A stretch of 5,414 bases of DNA, taken from the NCBI GenBank assembly GCA_947169985.1, contig CAMVRW010000179.1:1-5414 (forward strand), read 5' to 3'. Made by a program: the position numbers and the translations under genes. The DNA comes from an uncultured Butyrivibrio sp. Its GTDB lineage: Bacteria > Bacillota > Clostridia > Lachnospirales > Lachnospiraceae. The notes under the pieces are model-generated. The model ran no database searches. It was not told the origin of the DNA and worked only from the letters and a program-made list of their open reading frames with translations. The first letter of the stretch is position 1, and every line of letters begins with the position of its first letter. Below are positions 1-5,414 of this stretch, piece after piece.

Positions 1-714
1 CTCTCCGGCCTTCCTGTAGATGTTAGCTTTATTGGTTTTGATGAGGTAAAAAGCAGCAATCTATCACAGTACAATGTGATCATTAATGCCGGAGCTGCAG
101 GAACTGCCTGGAGCGGCGGTGATAACTGGAATGATCTCTCTGTAGCAGAAGCCCTGACAGAATGGGTAAATGCAGGCGGATGCTTTATTGGCGTCAACGA
201 GCCTTCTGCTGTAGAAGGCAGTGACAGCGTATTCAGGATGTCTAACGTCCTTGGAGTAGACAAGGATACCATTGCAAAGTCCTGTCATGGCAAATGGACT
301 TTTGATCATACTGATATTCCGGGACTTGTACCATCAGGCAGCACTGTTCCTTTAAGATGCCACGTTCATCTTACAGACGGAAACGCCAAAGTCATCCTGT
401 CAACCGATGGGCATCCTGTTATGACAGTCAACGACTTTGGAAAAGGTAAGGGAATATACCTTTCAACCTTCGAGACAGGCCCAATTAACAACAGGCTTCT
501 GATGAATATACTGCTATGGGCTTGTGGGCTTGACCTTAAACAGGACTATCTTCCTGACAACCCTAATGTAGAGTGTGCATTTTTCCCTGAAAGCAAGACT
601 CTGGTAGTCATCAACAATTCAGAGAAGCCACAGAGCACCTCTATACCCGCCGAAGGCGAAATGCAAAAATTCAAGGAACTGGCGCCCTATTCCACTTCCT
701 TTTACCAAATCTGA
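1..714 (+). CDS. GH112 phosphorylase, C-terminal part; probable D-galactosyl-beta-1,4-L-rhamnose phosphorylase
   Basis: The reading frame is open from the first base, so the gene starts left of the window; 237 residues plus the stop are visible, against roughly 720-750 for the family. The stretch around local residues 26-43, with N29-A-G and G34-T-A-W-S-G-G-D-N-W, is what I recognise as the conserved segment of GH112 phosphorylases. It lies in the Rossmann-like domain that follows the catalytic barrel, and a small beta domain ends the protein (about residue 185 onward). GH112 enzymes use phosphate to split beta-galactosides into galactose-1-phosphate and the acceptor sugar. Known specificities are lacto-N-biose/galacto-N-biose and galactosyl-1,4-L-rhamnose. 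The catalytic Asp and the residues that decide specificity lie in the missing N-terminal part, so the rhamnose assignment rests on the neighbours: pectin esterase, GH28 and rhamnose mutarotase. No export feature is visible in this fragment. The next gene follows after 14 bp, which suggests one transcript. Family call strong, substrate inferred. Confidence 0.85.
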   Translation, partial: LSGLPVDVSFIGFDEVKSSNLSQYNVIINAGAAGTAWSGGDNWNDLSVAEALTEWVNAGGCFIGVNEPSAVEGSDSVFRMSNVLGVDKDTIAKSCHGKWTFDHTDIPGLVPSGSTVPLRCHVHLTDGNAKVILSTDGHPVMTVNDFGKGKGIYLSTFETGPINNRLLMNILLWACGLDLKQDYLPDNPNVECAFFPESKTLVVINNSEKPQSTSIPAEGEMQKFKELAPYSTSFYQI

Positions 715-719
715 TCATC

Positions 720-725
720 GAGGGA
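720..725 (+). promoter_or_regulatory. Ribosome binding site of the acetylesterase gene
   Basis: GAGGGA lies in the 14-bp gap after the GH112 stop, with only three bases between it and the ATG at 729 (five if the core is taken as GAGG). The spacing is short, but no other start with a better site is present nearby in this frame. It supports 729 as the true start and so a protein without a signal peptide. Confidence 0.6.
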
Positions 726-728
726 AAC

Positions 729-2555
729 ATGGCATTTATTCAGTCCTTTACTTTACAAAATTCATATACGGATAATCTTTTTTCCCCAGAAAAAGGCTAC
801 GGTTTTTTTGCCCCGGAGATGAACTCACCCGCTTTGCCTACAGCCCATGAGGAGGCCTTAAAAAGCGGCGGCTGGAACAGAAGACACTTCTATGCGCCGG
901 TCAGCGAGCCGGATCGAGAGGTTCTTATAATCAAGGCATCTGTTCCCCGGTTTGGAACCTACAGGACCACTATAAGGCTCACAGCTCTGGAAAAAGACAT
1001 CTATGATCTGACTATTTTTTCTTCCAGAAGAGCCATGATAGCAAAAAGCATAGATTTATCCTCCAAACGTGAATATACAAAGACTTTTTACACAATGGTC
1101 ACACCCTTTATCCCTGCAATATCCTCCCAAAGATGTAACGACAGGGACATATTCATAAGTGTGACCGGCAAAAACCTTTGCAGTCCTGTAGGGCCAGGCT
1201 GGCGGGATCTTTCTATAAGCAACATTAAGATCGATGTAACCATAGAGGAAGAGCGGGTTCCGGTTATTTGGGTCGGTGGCGATTCAACTGTTACGGATCA
1301 GAACTCCGGAATTCCCTACTATCCCTATGGAAGCTTTTCTGGATGGGCTCAGACCCTGCCACGTTTCATTGATAACGCTGCAGTCTGCAACCTCTCCCAC
1401 TCAGGCCTCACAACCAATTGTTTTAGGGATGATGGCCACTACTCCATTATTCAGGAAATGATAAGCCCCGGAGACCTCGTGATATTTCAGTTTGGTCACA
1501 ACGACCAGAAACGCAGGAATCTCAAGGCTTTTGATGGATATAAAGAAAACCTGGTAAGATTTGCCAAAGAAACCATATCTACCGGTGCCCAGCCACTAAT
1601 CTGTTCTCCAATCAGCCGTGTGCCTTTGGAACTGAGCAGCCGCGAAAGCGAAGCACTTTCCCTTGACAGGCAGTACTCTCTCCTTAAGGATTACGCCGAT
1701 GCAGCAAAAGAGGCTGCTATAGAGGCAGGAGCTCTTTTCGTTGATCTCCATGGACTTACCTTTGAAAAGTGGCTGGAGTTCGATTGCAATGTTTCGGACT
1801 TCTTCATGTCCGGAGACGTGACCCATACAAACGAATACGGCAGTCTCCTGATATCAGACCTCTTCATGAAGGAAGTAAGAGGTTCAATAGACCTTAGAAA
1901 TTCACTGCTGGGAGCCAGCGATAATGGCCTTGAAAGCTCTTTTGCCAGTCCTGATGACGACACTAAGGAGATCCCACCACAGCAGCCGGAGCCTGATTTC
2001 TTTGCTATCGATCCGCCCTACGTTGATATCGAAGGCTATGAGGACATCAATGGTCTTAAAAAAGCCTACCACTACTGCCTATTGGACCCTTGCGTAATGT
2101 ATCTTCATCCGAATGAAGCCATGCCAAGGTCTCAGTTCCTTATGGTCCTGTTCAAGGCTTTCCGCCTGGCAAGCACAAGGCCCTATCTGGGCAAATACGC
2201 AGACCTTAAGGCTGATGAATGGGATTCAGGCTATGTTCAGAAGATGATTGAAGAAAACCTCATCGATCCTGACACGACTCCAGCCAAAGGAGACAAGCTC
2301 TTTTTCAGACCCGACGATGACCTGACCTACGATGAACTGGATAGTTTTCTCATTCGCTTTTTAGAGCCGGATCCGGGCAAAAGAGATATTCCGCTGCACT
2401 ACTGCGTTGAAAAAGCTCAGGAACTTGGATTTGATAAAAGGCCCCAGGCCAGCATTGGTCAGATGATCACCAGGGGCGAAGCTTATATAACACTCACACG
2501 TTTTATTGATATCGCAAAAGATATCCAAACAAGGAGTATCTGTTTTGAAGCATGA
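729..2555 (+). CDS. SGNH/CE12-type rhamnogalacturonan acetylesterase with C-terminal SLH-like repeats
   Basis: A 608-residue protein in three parts. Residues 1-175 look like the beta-sandwich module that precedes the catalytic domain in YxiM-like CE12 esterases. Residues 178-390 are an SGNH hydrolase: block I GGDST with nucleophile S186, block II Gly226 in the LSHSG segment, block III GHND at 256-259, and block V DVTH with D363 and H366. All catalytic and oxyanion-hole positions are present. After an acidic, proline-rich linker (about 400-428), residues 431-599 resemble three S-layer homology repeats. Family members remove acetyl groups from galacturonic acid in rhamnogalacturonan-I, and the surrounding GH112, GH28 and rhaM genes fit that substrate. 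The N-terminus is polar with no hydrophobic segment, so I infer a cytoplasmic enzyme acting on imported oligosaccharides. The SLH-like tail is odd for such a location. Its last bases overlap the following GH28 gene. Esterase class sure; exact substrate inferred. Confidence 0.85.
   Translation: MAFIQSFTLQNSYTDNLFSPEKGYGFFAPEMNSPALPTAHEEALKSGGWNRRHFYAPVSEPDREVLIIKASVPRFGTYRTTIRLTALEKDIYDLTIFSSRRAMIAKSIDLSSKREYTKTFYTMVTPFIPAISSQRCNDRDIFISVTGKNLCSPVGPGWRDLSISNIKIDVTIEEERVPVIWVGGDSTVTDQNSGIPYYPYGSFSGWAQTLPRFIDNAAVCNLSHSGLTTNCFRDDGHYSIIQEMISPGDLVIFQFGHNDQKRRNLKAFDGYKENLVRFAKETISTGAQPLICSPISRVPLELSSRESEALSLDRQYSLLKDYADAAKEAAIEAGALFVDLHGLTFEKWLEFDCNVSDFFMSGDVTHTNEYGSLLISDLFMKEVRGSIDLRNSLLGASDNGLESSFASPDDDTKEIPPQQPEPDFFAIDPPYVDIEGYEDINGLKKAYHYCLLDPCVMYLHPNEAMPRSQFLMVLFKAFRLASTRPYLGKYADLKADEWDSGYVQKMIEENLIDPDTTPAKGDKLFFRPDDDLTYDELDSFLIRFLEPDPGKRDIPLHYCVEKAQELGFDKRPQASIGQMITRGEAYITLTRFIDIAKDIQTRSICFEA
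2019..2525 (+). other. SLH-like triple repeat encoded within the acetylesterase
   Basis: Three consecutive segments of residues 431-480, 490-546 and about 553-599 follow the S-layer homology pattern: an opening aromatic-x-D (YVD, YAD), a helix ending near a Gly or Leu turn, then an FRP-type motif and an ITRAE-like helix start. The second repeat is clearest, with YADLKADEW, NLIDPD, FFRPDDDLTYDEL and a closing FLIRFL. The corresponding TRAE positions read MPRSQ, LTYDE and ITRGE; the third repeat is weak at its beginning. In known proteins, three SLH repeats form one domain that binds secondary cell-wall polymer outside the cell. Here the protein has no visible export signal, so that role is doubtful. 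Assigned by eye, without a profile search. Confidence 0.65.
2531..2536 (+). promoter_or_regulatory. Ribosome binding site that selects a TTG start for the GH28 gene
   Basis: A perfect AAGGAG lies inside the end of the acetylesterase gene, eight bases before TTG at 2545-2547. No ATG is available in the GH28 frame near here, and the ATG at 2552 is in another frame. This site therefore decides the start and implies translational coupling of the two overlapping genes. Confidence 0.75.
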
Positions 2556-4074
2556 TTTTTTATTGGATTACAGGGCAACTGATTCGGAAGCAGAAGTTTT
2601 CTGGGATCTCCCGGAATATGCTGACAAAAACAGTATTTATACAATCCTGGTAGATGGCAAAAGGGTCGGAGAAACTCTTAAAACTCATTTTACGCTTAAA
2701 GATCTTTTGCCTGAAAGCGAGAACAAGGTGGAGATACTGTTTGAGGGCAGCAAAAGCCTTGGAATTGTCACGGTCTGCACCGGACCAGTCAAGAAAAAGT
2801 TAGACGTCACAAGGCCACCCTACAACGCTGTTGGCGATGGAAAAACCCTGAATACAGCTGCTCTTCAAAAAGCTCTTGATGACTGCGGCAGGAATTCCTA
2901 CGTTTATATTCCGGAAGGAACTTTCCTTACCGGTGCTCTTAATATGCATTCCGGAACAGAGCTCTTTGTATCGGAAAAAGCTCTTTTACAGGGGACTACC
3001 GATCCAATGGATTATCTTCCATTGATAAAAAGCCGTTTTGAAGGCTATGAACGTGAATGCTACAGAAGCCTTATAAACCTGGGCGAAATGGATCACAATG
3101 CCGGATACAACTGTGAGGATGTTGTTATTCGCGGCGGCGGAAGCATCATGGGCGGCGGCTGGGAACTGGCCAAGGCCATGGCAAAAACCGAAGCCGAAAA
3201 GCTAAAGGATTTCATTGCCTCTCTCGGAGACCGGATCAAAGAGTATGAAAAGCCCGAAACCATAGCTCACAGGGTTCGTGGAAGGCTCATAAATATGAGT
3301 AATTGCAGGAATATCTGGATCCATGATCTGACACTGGGCTTTGGTCCATCCTGGAATCTGCATTTCGTCTACTCAGACAACGTGGTGACTGACCACTGCA
3401 CCATCAAATCCCAGGGCGTATGGAATGGGGACGGATGGGATCCTGATTCTTCAACCAATTCCACGATCTACGCCTGTGATTTTTATACTGAGGACGACTC
3501 CGTAGCCATCAAATCCGGTAAAAATCCGGAAGGAAACATAATAAACAGGCCAACAAAGCACATCCGGGTTTTTGACTGTATCTGTCACTTCGGCCACGGC
3601 CTTTGCATAGGAAGCGAGATGTCAGGAGGCGTAGAGGACGTCAGGCTCTGGGACTGCGACATGGGACCCACCTGGTCAGGAATTGAGATAAAAGCCACCC
3701 AAAAGCGTGGCGGATATGTAAGAGACGTCACAGTCCGGGACATAACAGCCTCCCACGTAATGATCCATTCTGTGGGCTTTAATGACGACGGCGAAGGATA
3801 CAAAACTCCTCCCGTTATCGAAGACTGCCACTTTGAGAGGATGCATCTTTTAGGCCGTTTCCTTGACAATAACGCAGGGAAAAACGAATGGCACAACTGC
3901 CCTTCCATCCTTCTTTGCGGCTTTGAAGAGGAAGGTCATGAACTAAGGAATATTAGCTTCAAAGATATCGAAATGGAAAATCCTGCAGAAGATACAGACA
4001 GCATTCACATGGAAAATTGTGAGGATATTTCTTTTACCAATATGAAAAGCATTAAAAATAACACCAGTTATTAG
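2545..4074 (+). CDS. GH28 polygalacturonase-family hydrolase, probably exo-acting and cytoplasmic
   Basis: With the TTG start at 2545 the protein has 509 residues (numbering from that start); an earlier TTG at 2506 would add 13 but has no ribosome binding site. Residues about 3-85 look like an FN3-type beta domain. The GH28 beta-helix then opens with VTRPPYNAVGDGKT (88-101). Conserved motifs are NGDGWD (294-299, with D296 and D299), EDD (316-318), GHG (350-352) followed by GSE, and a late RIK-like site reading EIK (381-383) before an RGG. NGD in place of the endo-type NTD, plus the FN3-like domain, suggests an exo-enzyme that removes galacturonic acid from oligosaccharide ends. The Glu in place of Arg in RIK is unusual and may mark another substrate, such as rhamnogalacturonan fragments. 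A helical insertion occupies about residues 205-240. No signal peptide is visible, so an intracellular role on imported pectin fragments is inferred. It overlaps the esterase gene by 11 bp. Confidence 0.88.
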   Translation: MKHDFLLDYRATDSEAEVFWDLPEYADKNSIYTILVDGKRVGETLKTHFTLKDLLPESENKVEILFEGSKSLGIVTVCTGPVKKKLDVTRPPYNAVGDGKTLNTAALQKALDDCGRNSYVYIPEGTFLTGALNMHSGTELFVSEKALLQGTTDPMDYLPLIKSRFEGYERECYRSLINLGEMDHNAGYNCEDVVIRGGGSIMGGGWELAKAMAKTEAEKLKDFIASLGDRIKEYEKPETIAHRVRGRLINMSNCRNIWIHDLTLGFGPSWNLHFVYSDNVVTDHCTIKSQGVWNGDGWDPDSSTNSTIYACDFYTEDDSVAIKSGKNPEGNIINRPTKHIRVFDCICHFGHGLCIGSEMSGGVEDVRLWDCDMGPTWSGIEIKATQKRGGYVRDVTVRDITASHVMIHSVGFNDDGEGYKTPPVIEDCHFERMHLLGRFLDNNAGKNEWHNCPSILLCGFEEEGHELRNISFKDIEMENPAEDTDSIHMENCEDISFTNMKSIKNNTSY

Positions 4075-4078
4075 GAGG
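4073..4078 (+). promoter_or_regulatory. Ribosome binding site of rhaM
   Basis: AGGAGG overlaps the TAG stop codon of the GH28 gene and sits eight bases before the rhaM ATG at 4087. It is the strongest Shine-Dalgarno in the window and ties rhaM translation to the end of the GH28 gene. Confidence 0.8.
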
Positions 4079-4086
4079 GTCAGCAT

Positions 4087-4425
4087 ATGGAACGATATGC
4101 ATGGAAAGGCAAAGTCCTTAAAGGAAAAAAAGCGGAATACATCAAAAGACATAACGAGATATGGCCGGAAATGGTTGAAGTCTTAAAGGCAGCCGGAATC
4201 TGTAACTACAGCATATTCTTCTATGATGCTCCTGATGAGGAATTTGACGGAGATGTTTTTGGGTACTATGAGTGCGAAAAAGGTATTGAATATGCCGGAA
4301 AACACCAGGCCGAAAGCGAAGTTGTAGCCCGTTGGGACGAGTCAATGAAGGGCATACTTGTCCTCGAAAAAGACGAAAAAACCGGTGCTCAAAAGCAGAT
4401 GGCCCAGGTGTTCCGACTGGATTAA
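4087..4425 (+). CDS. rhaM: L-rhamnose mutarotase
   Basis: A 112-residue protein close in size to E. coli RhaM (104). It interconverts the alpha and beta anomers of L-rhamnopyranose in the cytoplasm, supplying the form that rhamnose isomerase uses. Active-site residues align by position with the E. coli enzyme as I remember it: Y18, H22 in the RHNEIWPEM segment, Y41 in the NYSIF segment, and W83 in ARWDESM, with the family-like ending VFRLD. E. coli has two adjacent tryptophans at the last site; here the second is Asp. A few extra residues sit around 47-58. The gene lies 12 bp after GH28, at the end of the operon, where it would handle rhamnose freed by the GH112 phosphorylase and pectin breakdown. 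A rhaA/rhaB/rhaD set is not in this window. The small alpha/beta dimer family leaves little room for another function. Confidence 0.93.
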   Translation: MERYAWKGKVLKGKKAEYIKRHNEIWPEMVEVLKAAGICNYSIFFYDAPDEEFDGDVFGYYECEKGIEYAGKHQAESEVVARWDESMKGILVLEKDEKTGAQKQMAQVFRLD

Positions 4426-4439
4426 TTGCCAAAAACCAC

Positions 4440-5276
4440 TCAATTATAGAACTTATTCTTTAGCCATGTACAAGCAAGGTCAATCCATACCTCGCATGAA
4501 GGAACAATTTCTTTTCCCTCGGGGCCTTCTGTCAGATGGTTTGAAAGTGCAAGTCCGTGGCTTCCTTCACAGAAAATATGGAGCTCCGTGTTGATATTCT
4601 GCTTTTTAAGCGCCATGGCGAAAAGAAGGGAATTCTCCACAGGTACAGCTCCATCCGTATATGTTGCCCAGATGAAGGTCTCGGGAACATTCTCGTTTAC
4701 TGCAGTTTCAAGGGACATTTTTCCATTGAGTTCACTAATCCTATCACCCAAGAGCTTTTCAAAAGAGCCCTTGTGGGCATATTCTCCCGAAGTAATAACA
4801 GGATAGCTGAGTAAAAGGCCGTTAGGCCTAAGCACCTCTTTACATGAAGCGCTCTTATCTCCCATCATTTTTTCAGCCAGGAAATCCTCATGCCAAAAAC
4901 ATGCAAAACTAGCCGCAAGATGGCCTCCGGCTGAAGATCCCTGAACAATGATCGCATCCCGGTCAATCCACCACTCATCAGCATGCTCTCTTACTATCAG
5001 AACTGACCTGGCAAGTTCTAGTAGCGCAGTAGGATACTTTGCCGGAGCACATGAGTATCTCAAAACCGCTGCATGAAAGCCCTTTGCCAAAAAGGAAAGA
5101 GCTATAGGCTCAGCCTCCCTGTCGGAAGTATACTCATATCCTCCACCGGGGCATACAATAACCATCGGTCTTTTCTTTATCTTAAGCTTCGGAGATGCAG
5201 TCTCCTGTATATATACAGTAAGCTTGCTTCCTTCAAGTGAACCGTCTTCTTTTAATTCAAATTCCTTGTAAATCAT
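4440..5276 (-). CDS. Alpha/beta-hydrolase carbohydrate esterase (acetyl-xylan-esterase-like)
   Basis: A 278-residue serine esterase of the BD-FAE/acetyl-xylan-esterase-like group. The oxyanion-hole segment is CPGGGY (42-47), the nucleophile elbow is GSSAGGH with S115, the acid is probably D208 in YTDGAVPVENS, and the histidine is H240 in EGSHGL. That gives a full catalytic triad. Relatives remove acetyl or feruloyl groups from sugars and often sit in polysaccharide loci. No signal peptide is visible, so it likely works in the cytoplasm on imported oligosaccharides or on other small esters. The start ATG overlaps the stop of the preceding GNAT-like gene as ATGA, and an AAGGA lies nine bases upstream (plus-strand 5286-5290), so the two are probably cotranscribed. 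It converges on rhaM, so it is not part of the same transcript as the pectin genes; a link in function is plausible but inferred. The exact ester substrate cannot be read from the sequence. Confidence 0.82.
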   Translation of the reverse strand: MIYKEFELKEDGSLEGSKLTVYIQETASPKLKIKKRPMVIVCPGGGYEYTSDREAEPIALSFLAKGFHAAVLRYSCAPAKYPTALLELARSVLIVREHADEWWIDRDAIIVQGSSAGGHLAASFACFWHEDFLAEKMMGDKSASCKEVLRPNGLLLSYPVITSGEYAHKGSFEKLLGDRISELNGKMSLETAVNENVPETFIWATYTDGAVPVENSLLFAMALKKQNINTELHIFCEGSHGLALSNHLTEGPEGKEIVPSCEVWIDLACTWLKNKFYN

Positions 5277-5414
5277 CGATTTAATTCCTTTACCATATAA
5301 ATATCGTCAGCGTATGTCCCATCCTGGTATTTGTTGGCGTTTGGAATTCTGCCACATTCTTTAAACCCAAGACTCTCATAGAGGTGATAAGCTCTGTCAT
5401 TTCCACCAACTACT
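5273..5414 (-). CDS. GNAT-family acetyltransferase, C-terminal fragment
   Basis: The last 46 residues of a gene that continues beyond the right edge. The segment NDRAYHLYESLGFKECG matches the C-terminal signature of GNAT N-acetyltransferases, where the Asn and the A-x-x-L-Y-x-x-x-G-F pattern line the end of the acetyl-CoA site and the last beta strands. The fragment ends with YADDIYMVKELNR and a TGA stop. That stop overlaps the ATG of the downstream esterase by the sequence ATGA, which indicates translational coupling. The acceptor substrate cannot be told from this part. GNAT genes are common and varied, so the pairing with an esterase may be incidental. Confidence 0.8.
   Translation of the reverse strand, partial: VVGGNDRAYHLYESLGFKECGRIPNANKYQDGTYADDIYMVKELNR

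Noticed and set aside
64..309. Minus-strand open frame opposite the GH112 fragment
   Set aside because: The plus-strand frame matches a conserved GH112 segment; the minus frame has no recognisable features.
1596..1963. Two overlapping minus-strand open frames opposite the SGNH domain
   Set aside because: Both are shadows of the catalytic domain coding sequence, with no recognisable motifs.
2552..2653. ATG overlapping the esterase stop as ATGA, a possible start for the next gene
   Set aside because: Its frame runs only 33 codons to a TAG and is not the GH28 frame.
3585..3908. Open frame of 107 codons on the minus strand opposite GH28
   Set aside because: It lies wholly inside a well-supported GH28 gene and its translation shows no family features.
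4142..4432. Open frame of 96 codons on the minus strand opposite rhaM
   Set aside because: rhaM has clear active-site residues and a strong ribosome binding site; the opposite frame is Arg/Phe/Pro-rich, typical of a shadow frame.
4357..4814. Plus-strand open frames running across the rhaM end and opposite the esterase
   Set aside because: They overlap rhaM or run antisense to the esterase with its intact catalytic triad; no motif or good start was seen.
4816..4829. Hairpin AGGCC-gtta-GGCCT followed on the minus strand by a short T-run, resembling a terminator
   Set aside because: It sits in the middle of the esterase coding sequence, the stem is only five base pairs, and the T-run is short.

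Overview
The window looks like a pectin-utilisation locus from an anaerobic, fibre-degrading Firmicute, most plausibly a Lachnospiraceae member of the Butyrivibrio type. The reasons are moderate G+C judged by eye (not computed), strong AGGAGG-type ribosome binding sites, tightly packed and overlapping genes, and a GH112 phosphorylase next to signal-less pectin enzymes. The genus call is inference; the sequence carries no rRNA or other taxonomic marker.

Plus strand, positions 1-4425, is a run of four genes in one direction with almost no intergenic space. They are: the C-terminal third of a GH112 beta-galactoside phosphorylase (1-714, cut by the left edge); a three-part SGNH/CE12-type rhamnogalacturonan acetylesterase with a C-terminal SLH-like triplicate (729-2555); a GH28 polygalacturonase-family hydrolase with an N-terminal FN3-like domain, probably starting at TTG (2545-4074); and the L-rhamnose mutarotase rhaM (4087-4425). 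Together they describe intracellular dismantling of rhamnogalacturonan-I fragments. The esterase would remove acetyl groups, the GH28 would release galacturonic acid, the GH112 would phosphorolyse galactosyl-rhamnose to galactose-1-phosphate and L-rhamnose, and RhaM would equilibrate rhamnose anomers for catabolism. The two full-length enzymes of the run show no signal peptide, and the visible part of GH112 has no export feature, so uptake of oligosaccharides by a transporter outside the window is implied.

Minus strand, positions 5414-4440, holds the end of a GNAT-like acetyltransferase (5273-5414, cut by the right edge) whose stop overlaps, by ATGA, the start of a cytoplasmic alpha/beta-hydrolase esterase (4440-5276). 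This pair converges on rhaM with only 14 bp between the stop codons and no convincing terminator.

The most unusual item is the SLH-like triple repeat on an esterase that appears to be cytoplasmic. The GH28 also has a Glu where the family's RIK motif has Arg. I see no mobile element, CRISPR array, RNA gene or internal promoter, and no gene-free stretch over 300 bases.
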